Assembly (NCBI GenBank): GCA_002501085.1
Contig: DLRL01000052.1
Span: 645-55,226 of the forward strand
Length of the DNA: 54,582 nt
Reading direction: 5' to 3'
From: Gemmatimonadales bacterium UBA7889
GTDB taxonomy: Bacteria > Gemmatimonadota > Gemmatimonadetes > Longimicrobiales > Gaopeijiaceae
The notes beneath the pieces are model-generated. The model made no database searches. It was not told where the DNA came from and saw only the letters and a list, made by a program, of their open reading frames with translations. The position numbers were made by a program, and so were the translations under genes. Shown one piece after another: positions 32,324-41,167 of the stretch. Numbering within the stretch: position 1 is the first letter of the stretch; the number at the start of each line of letters is the position of its first letter.

Positions 32324-33583
32324 GTGGACATCGCAGACCTCAAGATTAAGAGCGTCGGTGAACTGCATGACCTGGCTGAAGAGCTGGAAATCAGCAACTT
32401 CAGAGGTATCCGCAGACAAGACCTGACCTTTAGAATTGAGCAGAAATTATTCGATTCTAATGTAGTGCTCCGAGGCGGGGGCGTCCTCGAAATCCTCCCA
32501 GAAGGCTACGGTTTCTTGCGCTCACAGGAGTTTAACTACTTATACGGTCCTGATGATATTTATGTTAGCCCGTCCCAGATCAAGCGCTTCGATTTGCGCA
32601 CAGGTGACACTATAGCTGGGCAAGTTCGCCCTCCCAAGCGAGGAGAACGCTACCTTGCATTGCTGAAAATCGAAGCCCTGAGCGGCCTATCCCCTGAAGA
32701 AGGTGGAAAGCGAGTTCAGTTTGACAACTTGCGCCCGACTTACCCAGAGAAACGCTTAGATCTAGAAGTTCCCGGGGAGGCAGGCAGCATTTCTACAAGA
32801 GTCCTCGACTTAATTGCTCCGATCGGGAAAGGGCAGCGAGGACTTATCGTATCGCCTCCCAAGGCAGGTAAAACCGTCATCCTTCAGGAGATAGCCAACT
32901 CTATATCGATTAACGACCCGGAAATCCACCTGATCGTACTACTCATCGATGAGCGGCCTGAAGAAGTGACGGACATGGCAGGACATGTGGATGCCGAGGT
33001 GATTTCATCAACCTTCGACGAATCTGCGGAAAGGCATGTTCAGGTCGCGGAAATGGTGATGGAGAAGGCTAAGCGTCTTGTTGAACACGGGAAGGATGTC
33101 GTGATTCTGCTGGACTCAATCACACGCCTTGCTAGAGCCTACAACTCGACGATGCCACACTCTGGGAGAATCATGTCTGGCGGTGTAGATGCTAAAGCTC
33201 TGCACAAACCAAAACGTTTTTTCGGAGCTGCACGAAACATCGAAAATGGAGGATCTTTGACAATCATCGCGACTGCATTGATTGAAACTGGTAGCCGGAT
33301 GGATGAAGTGATCTTTGAAGAATTTAAGGGAACCGGGAATATGGAACTTCTGCTAGATCGCACTATCTCCGACAACCGAATCTTTCCTGCGATCGACCTA
33401 AACCGTTCAGGTACAAGGAAAGAAGAACTCCTACTGAATGAAACTGAACTCAACCGTGTATATTTGCTCCGAAATTTCTTAGCAGACATGTCCCCAGAAG
33501 AGGCGATTGAATTCTTGATCGCTCGGATGGTGCGTACCGAGACAAATCAAGAGTTCCTGGACTCGATGACTCAGGGGGACTAA
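32324..33583 (+). CDS. rho: Transcription termination factor Rho
   Basis: Hexameric RNA-dependent ATPase that ends transcription. The 419-residue protein has the N-terminal helical domain (LKSVGELHDLAEEL region), then the cold-shock RNA-binding domain with GYGFLRS and GPDDIYVSPSQIKRFDLRTGD. The ATPase core follows: Walker A SPPKAGKT (about 177-184), LIDERPEEVTDM, VVILLDSITRLARAYN (Walker B), SGGVDAKALHKPKRFFGAARN (R-loop) and the C-terminal RxxxFPAIDLNRSGTR. Length is normal, with no insertion. The start is GTG 32324 with no strong ribosome site. Confidence 0.97.
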   Translation: MDIADLKIKSVGELHDLAEELEISNFRGIRRQDLTFRIEQKLFDSNVVLRGGGVLEILPEGYGFLRSQEFNYLYGPDDIYVSPSQIKRFDLRTGDTIAGQVRPPKRGERYLALLKIEALSGLSPEEGGKRVQFDNLRPTYPEKRLDLEVPGEAGSISTRVLDLIAPIGKGQRGLIVSPPKAGKTVILQEIANSISINDPEIHLIVLLIDERPEEVTDMAGHVDAEVISSTFDESAERHVQVAEMVMEKAKRLVEHGKDVVILLDSITRLARAYNSTMPHSGRIMSGGVDAKALHKPKRFFGAARNIENGGSLTIIATALIETGSRMDEVIFEEFKGTGNMELLLDRTISDNRIFPAIDLNRSGTRKEELLLNETELNRVYLLRNFLADMSPEEAIEFLIARMVRTETNQEFLDSMTQGD

Positions 33584-33762
33584 CAGACTTAGATTGTTAG
33601 AGGTAGCTGGCTTAGCATAGACAACCCCCTCTCGACGTAACCACTTTCTCCCATGCATAGTCACCTCGATTTATGGATGCGAGCTGGTTGCTATCTCATC
33701 AGTTTTTGAGAGACTGAGATAACATTGACCCTCACATCATCGGCTCACCATTCTTACGGACT

Positions 33763-34212
33763 ATGTTTGAAGATCTGACCGCTGAAGCTGATCGTTTGCT
33801 TGTAGAAGCCCTAGGTGCATCCGGTGAACGCGATCCCCGTGATTATTATCGGGATCAGTTGAAAGAGCTAAAGGAGAGCAACCCAGAAAGATACGATGCT
33901 GCAATTGAGTACTACCGAAATAATCTCATCCCCCTGGTCGCATCAGGAGAGGAAAAGCCCATCGTCGCCTGGATGGAATACGGTAGATTTCTAGCTGAAT
34001 CACTCATGTCTGGGCAAACTGTAAGCATAGATCCATCCGGAGAATCACATCCCTACGAGCCAACAACAGCTAGTGGACAATTGGTGCTCCACATCCCAGA
34101 ATCCGGAAAAGGTGGCAGAGCAATCCTTGTGGGGTTACCCAGCGAGCTGAGCCCCGCCCAGCGGGCGACCTATGACGTCTTGGTATCTGGAAGACATAAG
34201 CTGCCAGGTTGA
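33763..34212 (+). CDS. Hypothetical protein downstream of rho
   Basis: Not recognised. It has 149 residues, acidic in the N-terminal half, with predicted helices (FEDLTAEADRLLVEAL, DYYRDQLKELKES, YDAAIEYYRNNLIPL, VAWMEYGRFLAESL) and then a C-terminal part with strands (GQLVLHIPES, RAILVGLP). No signal peptide or membrane segment is seen. The helical pattern and a complete ATG-to-TGA frame argue for a real gene. It is about 180 bases after rho and converges on the DAK2-DegV gene 14 bases away. Confidence 0.65.
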   Translation: MFEDLTAEADRLLVEALGASGERDPRDYYRDQLKELKESNPERYDAAIEYYRNNLIPLVASGEEKPIVAWMEYGRFLAESLMSGQTVSIDPSGESHPYEPTTASGQLVLHIPESGKGGRAILVGLPSELSPAQRATYDVLVSGRHKLPG

Positions 34213-34225
34213 GTCCCAGCATGGA

Positions 34226-36049
34226 TTACTCATCTTCCACAAGATAAGCAACTCCCCAAGCTCCTATACCGAGATGTGTCGCTATAACTGGTGTCGCAGG
34301 AGCTGCGAAAATTTCTACTCTATTCCCATACCGTCCCCTGAGTTCATCTGTAATTGGCTGGACGATTTCTGGCATCCCAACATGAAAGATCCCAAAACGC
34401 ATACGTTCCGTGCCATCAGGAATGCGTTCATCAACAAGTTTCATCAATTGACTTCGGGCCCGAGTCACACCGATAGCCTTCCCTGCAGAAGTAACATGAC
34501 CGCGTTTGTCAATTTCTAGCACAGGCTTAATTCCTAGGAGCCTCCCGAGAAACGCCTGGCCCGATCCAAGGCGTCCAGATGCGACAAGTCTCTTGAACGT
34601 CTGCACAGTAAACAAAATCCCAGATTGGCTACGAACCCTTGTGATCTCCCTAACTATCTCCTCCGGTTGCCACCCAAGCTCGGCTAGTTCACAGGCCTTC
34701 ACGACTAGCAAACCCTGAAGAACCGATGCACTGAGCGAATCGGCCATATAGATATTGGCCCCCTGAAATCCTGATGCTGCAGCCTCGCCGGCCGCGAAGG
34801 TCCCTGACAACGTAGACGCCGCGAGCACTGCTAATACAGCTTCCCCTTCTTCCGAGGCGCGGACGTAGGTCTTTGTGATGTCAGCTCGGCTGGGCTGACT
34901 AGTCGTTGGCAATTCAGAATCATCTTGAAGTTTTTTATGGAATTCCTCGGTGGCAATGTCAATTCCAGCTCGATAAGACTGATCCCCATCGATCAATAAG
35001 AGAGGTATTACATGTATCCCATGCGCGCGAAGGATCTCCTCAGACAGATCAGCTGCTGAATCCGTTACAACTGAGACGGGCCGACGGGCAAGCTGAATGT
35101 GACCTTCCGCCGCCCGTTGGATAGAGCGGTGTTGTGCACGCATGTCCTCAGCTTTGTGTGTAACCAAATCGCCCAAACTTCTGAGGTAGTCGAAAATCTG
35201 CTCAGGCTCATCAGTGTGGATATGAATTTTCAGCACACGGTCCGAGCGGATCACAATCATAGAGTCACCTGCAGATCGGAGCCTACTCTGCACACTGGTT
35301 TGTGTGGGGAACGAGCCACCGTGTACTAGCGCCTCAGTGCAAAAACGAAATTGTTCCTGACTAACCGGATATTCCACGAGAGACGCGGGAGAAGCTCCGG
35401 CCTTCTCATGCACTTGAGATTCAACAGAAATCGGCAGTGACCCATCCACCAAGTAAAGAACTCCTTCCAGTAAGCTCACGAAGCCCTTAGCCCCTGCATC
35501 AACCACCCCAGCTGTCTTGAGGACGGGCAGAAGATCAGGTGTTCTCTCAAGCGAATCTCGAGCCTCATCAACGAGATGCTGTAGCAAGGCCACAAAATCC
35601 TTTGCGGTACTCCGGGTAGCTGCTACAGCGGTATCGTGGATAACTGTGAGAATCGTACCTTCAACAGGCTTATCTAGTGCTTCTCGTAGGCTTTTGGCAC
35701 CCCGATGGAAAGCACAACAGAACTCAGCTGTGTTAACACGGTCATAACCGGCTAAGCCGTCCGCGAAACCAAGTAGGAAATGAGATAACATCATCCCACA
35801 GTTACCTCTGGCACCCATAACAGCTGCGTCGGCTGCCCCTCGTGCGATCTCGGCAACTGACGTGACTCGACTGGGTTTCACCGTGTCCGCAATCGCTCGA
35901 ACTGTCAAAGTGAGATTCGTTCCAGTATCCCCGTCAGGAACTGGGAATACATTGATCCGGTTCAACTCATCTCGGTGTTGTTGGGCATAATCGCAGGCTG
36001 CAAGGAGTGAGCGGCGCAGCCGCGAGCCATCAAGATAGTGAATCTGCAT
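34226..36049 (-). CDS. Fatty acid kinase FakA-FakB fusion (DAK2 + DegV)
   Basis: One chain combines two proteins that are usually separate. Residues about 6-206 are a DAK2/DhaL kinase domain with the nucleotide/metal motif NVFPVPDGDTGTN (33-45) and GARGNCGMM. Residues about 229-316 match the FakA middle domain (FRFCTEALV, VLKIHIHTDEP, DMRAQHRSIQ). Residues about 325-607 are a DegV/FakB lipid-binding domain (VVTDSAADL, TSQPSRADI, SLSASVLQG, RLVASGRLG). FakA phosphorylates a fatty acid held by FakB for phospholipid synthesis. The frame extends to 36196, but M50 (ATG 36049) starts the family-like MQIHYLDGSRLRR; ATG 36064 is another option. Length is 607 residues. Confidence 0.85.
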   Translation of the reverse strand: MQIHYLDGSRLRRSLLAACDYAQQHRDELNRINVFPVPDGDTGTNLTLTVRAIADTVKPSRVTSVAEIARGAADAAVMGARGNCGMMLSHFLLGFADGLAGYDRVNTAEFCCAFHRGAKSLREALDKPVEGTILTVIHDTAVAATRSTAKDFVALLQHLVDEARDSLERTPDLLPVLKTAGVVDAGAKGFVSLLEGVLYLVDGSLPISVESQVHEKAGASPASLVEYPVSQEQFRFCTEALVHGGSFPTQTSVQSRLRSAGDSMIVIRSDRVLKIHIHTDEPEQIFDYLRSLGDLVTHKAEDMRAQHRSIQRAAEGHIQLARRPVSVVTDSAADLSEEILRAHGIHVIPLLLIDGDQSYRAGIDIATEEFHKKLQDDSELPTTSQPSRADITKTYVRASEEGEAVLAVLAASTLSGTFAAGEAAASGFQGANIYMADSLSASVLQGLLVVKACELAELGWQPEEIVREITRVRSQSGILFTVQTFKRLVASGRLGSGQAFLGRLLGIKPVLEIDKRGHVTSAGKAIGVTRARSQLMKLVDERIPDGTERMRFGIFHVGMPEIVQPITDELRGRYGNRVEIFAAPATPVIATHLGIGAWGVAYLVEDE

Positions 36050-36258
36050 CGTCGATCCCGTCATATGACCGGCGTACGCTAATCTAGTAGTTGGGATATA
36101 TATATCTAGATATGCCAACCCACAAATCGAGTCCCCCACAACCCTGCTCGAGGTGTGAATACAATCCCGAAGTCTTACACTCGTGAAACCCAACACACAT
36201 TTTTATCTGGGCTTGTATTCTCTCACGCTCAAGCTACGGTATCGCTAAGAATTCAGGG

Positions 36259-37638
36259 ATGGATAGACACATGACATTCGTTGCAACCAACCCAGCTACT
36301 GGTGATACGATCGCCTCGTATCCAACGATGTCTGAAGAGAGTGTCAACGAGATCATACTAGCAGCACAAGAAGCTCAACTCATTTGGAGTAAGTGTGAGA
36401 TCCCAGAGCGCACGGAGATACTCGTGGGCCTGGGATCTATTCTCCGGAAACGCAGGGAAGAGTTCGGCGAACTCATGACTCTCGAGATGGGCAAACCGAT
36501 ACAACAATCAATATCCGAATCAGAAAAATGTGCGTGGGTGTGTGACTATTACGCCGAGCATGCCGAGCATTTCCTGGCCCCAGTACCAGCACCGACAGAT
36601 GCCACAATCAGTTATTGGACCCATCGTCCACTAGGCATTGTGCTAGGAATCATGCCCTGGAATTTCCCTTTCTGGCAGGTAGTTCGCTTCGCTGTTCCTG
36701 CACTGACCGCTGGCAATGCAGTACTATTAAAACACTCACCGAGTGTACCCGGATGTGCCGAAATACTCGCACACATTTTCGCGGAAGCTGGCTATCCAGA
36801 TGGTCTATTTACCAACCTCGTGATCAATCTTGAAACAACGGGGGAGGTGATCGATCACCCGCTTGTTCGGGCGATTAGCCTAACAGGGAGCGTTCAGGCA
36901 GGACGATCCGTTGCTTCTAGGGCGGGCGCTGCAATAAAGAAATGTGTACTCGAGTTGGGCGGTAGTGACCCGTCAGTGATCCTTGCTGATGCCGACATCG
37001 ATGCCGCTGTCGCCAGCTGCAGGTTAGCACGCACTATCAACTCAGGCCAAAGCTGTGTCGCAGCAAAACGCTTTGTGGTTGTTGAGCCTGTCTGTGAGGA
37101 GTTCGAGGCAAAATTGGTCGGTGCTATGGAAGCTACTGTGATGGGTGACCCCCTGAACCCCGCGAGCGAGATTGGACCACTAGCCCGGGAAGACTTACGG
37201 GACACGCTCCATAATCAGGTTCAACGATCAGTCAACGATGGCGCACTTCTTCTGACAGGTGGAGAACCTCCTGATGAGCCAGGGTGGTGGTACCCTCCCA
37301 CTGTTTTGACAAATGTGGGCCCTGGCATGGCAGCCTACGAAGAAGAACTCTTTGGACCTGTGGCGTCTATCCTACCGGTGAGCAGTGAAGAAGAAGCCAT
37401 TCGGGTCGCAAATGACACTGCTTACGGCCTCGGAGCTTCGGTGTACACTGAAGATTCTGCACGAGGAGAGAAGATTGCTGCCGAATTAATAGACGCGGGC
37501 AACTGTTTTGTGAATGGCATTGTAAAGTCTGACCCGAGACTACCATTCGGCGGCACGAAGGATAGTGGTTATGGACGTGAGCTTTCCCCACTAGGAATCC
37601 TTGAGTTCACATATCCGAAAACAATCTGGGTGAAGTAG
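36259..37638 (+). CDS. NAD(P)-dependent aldehyde dehydrogenase (succinate-semialdehyde type)
   Basis: Oxidises an aldehyde to its acid, probably succinate semialdehyde by similarity. The 459 residues include MPWNFPFWQ (cofactor pocket), GNAVLLKHSPSVP, SLTGSVQAGR, catalytic Glu E232 in LELGGSDP and catalytic Cys C266 in NSGQSCVAAKRF, then EELFGPV and PFGGTKDSGYGRE. It is of the short GabD1/Sad type. The start may be ATG 36259 or ATG 36271 (MTFVATNPATG), the latter being the usual family N-terminus. It is divergent from the FakAB gene and convergent with thyX. Confidence 0.9.
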   Translation: MDRHMTFVATNPATGDTIASYPTMSEESVNEIILAAQEAQLIWSKCEIPERTEILVGLGSILRKRREEFGELMTLEMGKPIQQSISESEKCAWVCDYYAEHAEHFLAPVPAPTDATISYWTHRPLGIVLGIMPWNFPFWQVVRFAVPALTAGNAVLLKHSPSVPGCAEILAHIFAEAGYPDGLFTNLVINLETTGEVIDHPLVRAISLTGSVQAGRSVASRAGAAIKKCVLELGGSDPSVILADADIDAAVASCRLARTINSGQSCVAAKRFVVVEPVCEEFEAKLVGAMEATVMGDPLNPASEIGPLAREDLRDTLHNQVQRSVNDGALLLTGGEPPDEPGWWYPPTVLTNVGPGMAAYEEELFGPVASILPVSSEEEAIRVANDTAYGLGASVYTEDSARGEKIAAELIDAGNCFVNGIVKSDPRLPFGGTKDSGYGRELSPLGILEFTYPKTIWVK

Positions 37639-37690
37639 GGAGTCTCATCGGAATTCAGGAGAAACAGTCGACGCCCGGCTCAAAGAGGGG

Positions 37691-38674
37691 TTATTCAAAA
37701 TGTCCAGGGACTGCCTTGTGCATCTCAGACTGAACATCCTCTGCTTTGCGCATAGTCGAAAGATCTAATTCAAAGTCTTCGACACTAGGACGACGAAGCT
37801 TGCCAAGGAACTCCTCAATTTCTCGTCCGGATAGCCCGATTTCTTTGAGCTTGTCGGAAGAGAAACTCGTGCTTGGCCTAGCAGAGATACTGGATTCATC
37901 TGCATCTAGGAGCTCTGTTAGCACGCTGAGTTCAGCCCGGCTCATGCTTTGACCAAGTAGGTCATAATCAAGCCACGCTTCGAACGATAATGGAGCAACA
38001 CGCTTTACCATGCCTGCGATAATGTTCGCAAAGACACGGATCTCCCACTGCGCATGGGGATCTGCCCTGAGCGATAGGAAGTGCAGCAAGTTGTGCAGAT
38101 CAATCTTCCAGTACCACTGTGTGTAGGTAGAGAGAGGTAAATCTATCCGAGCAATTTCCCTTGCAATGTCCTCACCAATCATCCAAGAATAGCCTTCACC
38201 AGCATCTGCTCGGATTCTCTCCCAACGTTCCACGGCAGACTTATAAATCTCCGCTGAAGCAAGCTGCTCGCGTCCCTGCTTGTTTGACTGGCTCTGGAGC
38301 GCAAAGTGCTCTTCATCCGGCATATAAAACAGCAGGGGCATAAGGCTATAGCGTCCGCTGTACTCATTAATAGACGCACTCCTGTGACGTACCCATTGCC
38401 GGGCGATGAACATTGGCATTGCACAATGGAATTTGAACTCAACCATCTCACTTGGTGTGGTGTGGCGATGGCGCCTGAGATAACGGATCAAGCCACGTGT
38501 AAGTGATACCTTACGTGTGCCAGCGCCATAACTTACTCGGGCCGCTCGCTCGACATCCTCGTCGGTGCCCATGTAGTCCACCAAGGCCACAAAGCCATGG
38601 TCAAGCGCCGGAAAATAGCCCCCGAGAATTTCTTCGGCTGCCTCCACTGTAGGTCGTTTTGTTTCCAGACTCAT
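37691..38674 (-). CDS. thyX: Flavin-dependent thymidylate synthase ThyX
   Basis: Makes dTMP from dUMP using FAD and NADPH and releases tetrahydrofolate rather than dihydrofolate. The signature RHRSASINEYSGR (96-108, pattern RHRxxSxNxxSxR) is perfect. HTTPSEMVEFKFH and the long C-terminal region with IDLHNLLHFLSLR are also typical. At 327 residues it is longer than many ThyX proteins, with an extra C-terminal tail of about 60 residues. Possession of ThyX often goes with loss of ThyA and classical DHFR, so a PTR1-like reductase could matter here (see findings). Confidence 0.96.
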   Translation of the reverse strand: MSLETKRPTVEAAEEILGGYFPALDHGFVALVDYMGTDEDVERAARVSYGAGTRKVSLTRGLIRYLRRHRHTTPSEMVEFKFHCAMPMFIARQWVRHRSASINEYSGRYSLMPLLFYMPDEEHFALQSQSNKQGREQLASAEIYKSAVERWERIRADAGEGYSWMIGEDIAREIARIDLPLSTYTQWYWKIDLHNLLHFLSLRADPHAQWEIRVFANIIAGMVKRVAPLSFEAWLDYDLLGQSMSRAELSVLTELLDADESSISARPSTSFSSDKLKEIGLSGREIEEFLGKLRRPSVEDFELDLSTMRKAEDVQSEMHKAVPGHFE

Positions 38675-38820
38675 CGAAGGATCATCTCTCGCTCACACAG
38701 AACAGGGAGCCCGAATATAGCCGACATTGTAAGCCTCGATAGAGACGGTTTTCTTTACTGGGAATGGAGTCATCAGGCCTAATAAATAGACCACTACATA
38801 TTAGAGCACACTCAGTAGGT

Positions 38821-39414
38821 TCAAGGATTCGACAGTCCCCATTCACCGATGTCTGACTCCGGCTCAACCCCGAGCGCATCCGCAATCCGAGTGATGTAGT
38901 TGAAGTACCCTATGATCTGTGTTGCATCATGGATTGCGGTGTCCTCAAAGCCATGAATACGTAGAGATTCGAGGTCACCTGGGCCTATTTCTTGCTGATC
39001 CAGAGTGAGTTTTTCCGCGAACAGACACAGTGCCCGATCTTTTTCAGACAGATCCGCAGAGCGCCAGTCCGTGGCAATGGCCTCTACAAACGCGTCTGCT
39101 TCATCTGTTGACTTGAACCTTTCCGTAACCTCTTCCCGGAGGTCATGTGCGTGCGATTGCACTCAATAGAAACAGTTATTCGCCTTTGATGTAACTACGG
39201 CTAGCATCTCCCTCTGCACCCGCGACAGGGGAGACGGAGTGAACATCAATGCGCGATAAAGCCCCATGGAAGCTTCCATCACAGTCGGGTTAAGGCTCAT
39301 CACATGGACGATATTCCATACGCGACCTGCTCGACCGATCGCATCGTCGAATTGCTTTTTGAGTAAGCCGTCAGCTTCTAATAAAGGGATCTGCTCTATA
39401 TAAGGCATGCTCAT
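38821..39414 (-). CDS. Probable selenoprotein, AhpD/CMD (peroxidase-related) family, in-frame TGA
   Basis: Two consecutive fragments (39414-39166 and 39162-38821) are one continuous reading frame broken only by TGA at 39165-39163. Upstream the protein is a typical alkylhydroperoxidase D/carboxymuconolactone-decarboxylase-like enzyme (LSRVQREMLAVVTSKANN). The TGA falls where family members have the second Cys of the redox motif CxxC...H: C81-F-Y-U84-VQS-H88. Downstream the same family continues (LSEKDRALCLFAEKLT, HDATQIIGYFNYITRIADALG). With Sec the protein is 197 residues, the family's usual size. A SECIS-like hairpin follows at 39126-39145. A nonsense mutation is less likely, because both halves look intact and the stop is exactly on the redox residue. 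Confidence 0.85.
39126..39145 (-). promoter_or_regulatory. Bacterial SECIS-like hairpin after the TGA codon
   Basis: Read on the coding strand, U-GACCUC pairs with GAGGUU-A around the loop CGGGAA, seven pairs including one G-U. The stem begins 18 bases after the TGA and the loop starts at +25, inside the window (about 16-37 bases) known for bacterial SECIS elements. The loop carries a G in its second position, as those elements require. It is within the coding sequence, as always in bacteria. Binding by SelB is inferred. Confidence 0.65.
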
Positions 39415-39633
39415 ACAGGTTGAGTGATACGAGGTCTGTGAAATGTACTGCCTTAGTAAAGGATCAGCCTCAGATACCCTTCACTGCCCTCTGCAATGTC
39501 GGAAAACATCTCTCATCGAGAAGGACTACAGAACTCAGATCTAGAAAATAGGAAACGGAGCGCACCTTGAAAGGGGCTGAGCATTTAAACAGCTTGGCCG
39601 GATGTTTGATGTCCTTACCGAGCTTGATCTCCG

Positions 39634-41136
39634 TTGACCCTTCATTTGGTTGACCGTGCCGAAGCCTATTCGAACCACACGGCCATCGTAGTAGAAGAGG
39701 ACGCCTACACATACTCAGACCTGTTACGAGCTTCCAGTATAGTTGCTACCCGGCTGCTCTCTGGACGGAAGAACCTAAATGCGGGCCGCATATGTATCCT
39801 AGTACCACCCGGATGGGACTACGTGGTTACGCTGTGGGGCATCTGGCGTGCAGGCGGTGTGGCGGTACCGATGGCAATATCACATCCTCCTGCTGAGTTA
39901 GCACATGTGATAGAAGATGCTAAACCTGAAGCGATCATCGCTCATCCAACCCTCTTTGCTCAGATCAATAATCTAGCCAACAAACGCGGGCTCCCAGTGC
40001 TTGACGGTTCAACTCTATCCCAAGAAATCCCTCTTTGTGAGATCCCGATAGTTGAGGAGGAGGGTCCATCAATGATCCTCTACACGTCTGGAACCACCGG
40101 ACGACCCAAAGGAGTCGTCCTAACCCATAAGAATATTCGTAGTCAAGTCGAGTCCCTTACTGTTGCCTGGGGTTGGGATCATGACGATCACATCCTCCTC
40201 CATCTTCCCCTGCACCATGTTCATGGCATCGTAAACGTTTTGCTTTCAGCACTATGGAATGGGAGCACATGCGAGATTTTCCCTCGGTTTAATGCCGTGG
40301 AAGTTTGGGAACGATTGAGTCACAGGAATATCACGCTCTATATGGCTGTACCAACCATCTATCGTCGTTTAATAGAGGCCTGGAAGCGCGCGAACTCTGC
40401 TACACGAACTGCTTGGGCTTCGGGCGCTGGTGCCTGCCGACTTTCGGTTTCCGGCTCAGCTGCGTTACCCGTGACAACACTGGACATGTGGGAAGAAATA
40501 ACTGGCCAACGCCTGCTTGAGCGTTACGGTATGACAGAGATTGGAATGGCACTCTCAAACCCCCTTGATAGTGAACGGCGACCCGGATATGTAGGCAAGG
40601 CACTACCTGGGATAGAGGTTCGTCTGGTGGACGAGGCTAACCACCTAGTCGCAGAAGGTGAGCCGGGCCTGATACAAGTCCGCGGAGCTACAGTATTTAA
40701 TGAGTACTGGCGTCAACCCAAGGAAACAGAGGCAGCCTTCACGACTGATGGATGGTTCATAACTGGTGACCAGGCAGTTGTGGAGGCAGGTGCGTACCGC
40801 ATACTCGGCCGTTCCAGTGTCGATATCTTAAAAACGGGCGGTGAGAAAATCTCAGCTCTAGAAATTGAGGGAGTTATGCTCACTCATCCAGGAGTCCGTG
40901 AGTGCGCAGTGGTAGGTGTGCCGGACGTCGATTGGGGGGATCGAATCTGCGCAGCGATTGTGTCCGAGGACAAAGATCACCTTTCGGCAGATGAGCTTCG
41001 AGCATTTGCTAAAAAGCGTCTCGCCCCTTACAGGGTCCCCAAAGAAATCCTAATAGTCCCCGAGTTGCCGCGTAATACAATGGGTAAAGTGACCAAACCG
41101 GAAGTACTCCAGTTCTTCAAACCGGACAAAGCATAG
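39634..41136 (+). CDS. Acyl-CoA synthetase, malonyl-CoA-synthetase-like (MatB/ACSF3 type)
   Basis: AMP-forming ligase of 500 residues. P-loop YTSGTTGRPKG (150-160), LPLHHVHGIVNVLL (the segment characteristic of malonyl-CoA synthetases), ERYGMTEIGMALSNP, TDGWFITGDQAV, the hinge region GRSSVDILKTGGEKISALEIE and the catalytic Lys region LPRNTMGKVTKPE are all intact. MatB enzymes turn free malonate into malonyl-CoA; methylmalonate is another possible substrate. The start is TTG 39634, as an in-frame stop lies just upstream. It is 31 bases before a sodium:solute symporter, which may import its substrate. Confidence 0.88.
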   Translation: MTLHLVDRAEAYSNHTAIVVEEDAYTYSDLLRASSIVATRLLSGRKNLNAGRICILVPPGWDYVVTLWGIWRAGGVAVPMAISHPPAELAHVIEDAKPEAIIAHPTLFAQINNLANKRGLPVLDGSTLSQEIPLCEIPIVEEEGPSMILYTSGTTGRPKGVVLTHKNIRSQVESLTVAWGWDHDDHILLHLPLHHVHGIVNVLLSALWNGSTCEIFPRFNAVEVWERLSHRNITLYMAVPTIYRRLIEAWKRANSATRTAWASGAGACRLSVSGSAALPVTTLDMWEEITGQRLLERYGMTEIGMALSNPLDSERRPGYVGKALPGIEVRLVDEANHLVAEGEPGLIQVRGATVFNEYWRQPKETEAAFTTDGWFITGDQAVVEAGAYRILGRSSVDILKTGGEKISALEIEGVMLTHPGVRECAVVGVPDVDWGDRICAAIVSEDKDHLSADELRAFAKKRLAPYRVPKEILIVPELPRNTMGKVTKPEVLQFFKPDKA

Positions 41137-41167
41137 TGATCTACCATCAACTCTCTACTTTCCCCTC

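Noticed and set aside
33693..33720. Inverted repeat ATCTCA...TGAGAT between rho and the unknown gene, considered as a rho terminator
   Set aside because: Short, AT-rich with a bulge and no T-run after the stem; too weak to claim.
38821..39162. Reading 38821-39162 and 39163-39414 as two separate genes or a pseudogene
   Set aside because: They are the same frame, one family, joined at a TGA on the redox residue with a SECIS-like hairpin; selenocysteine explains all of this better.
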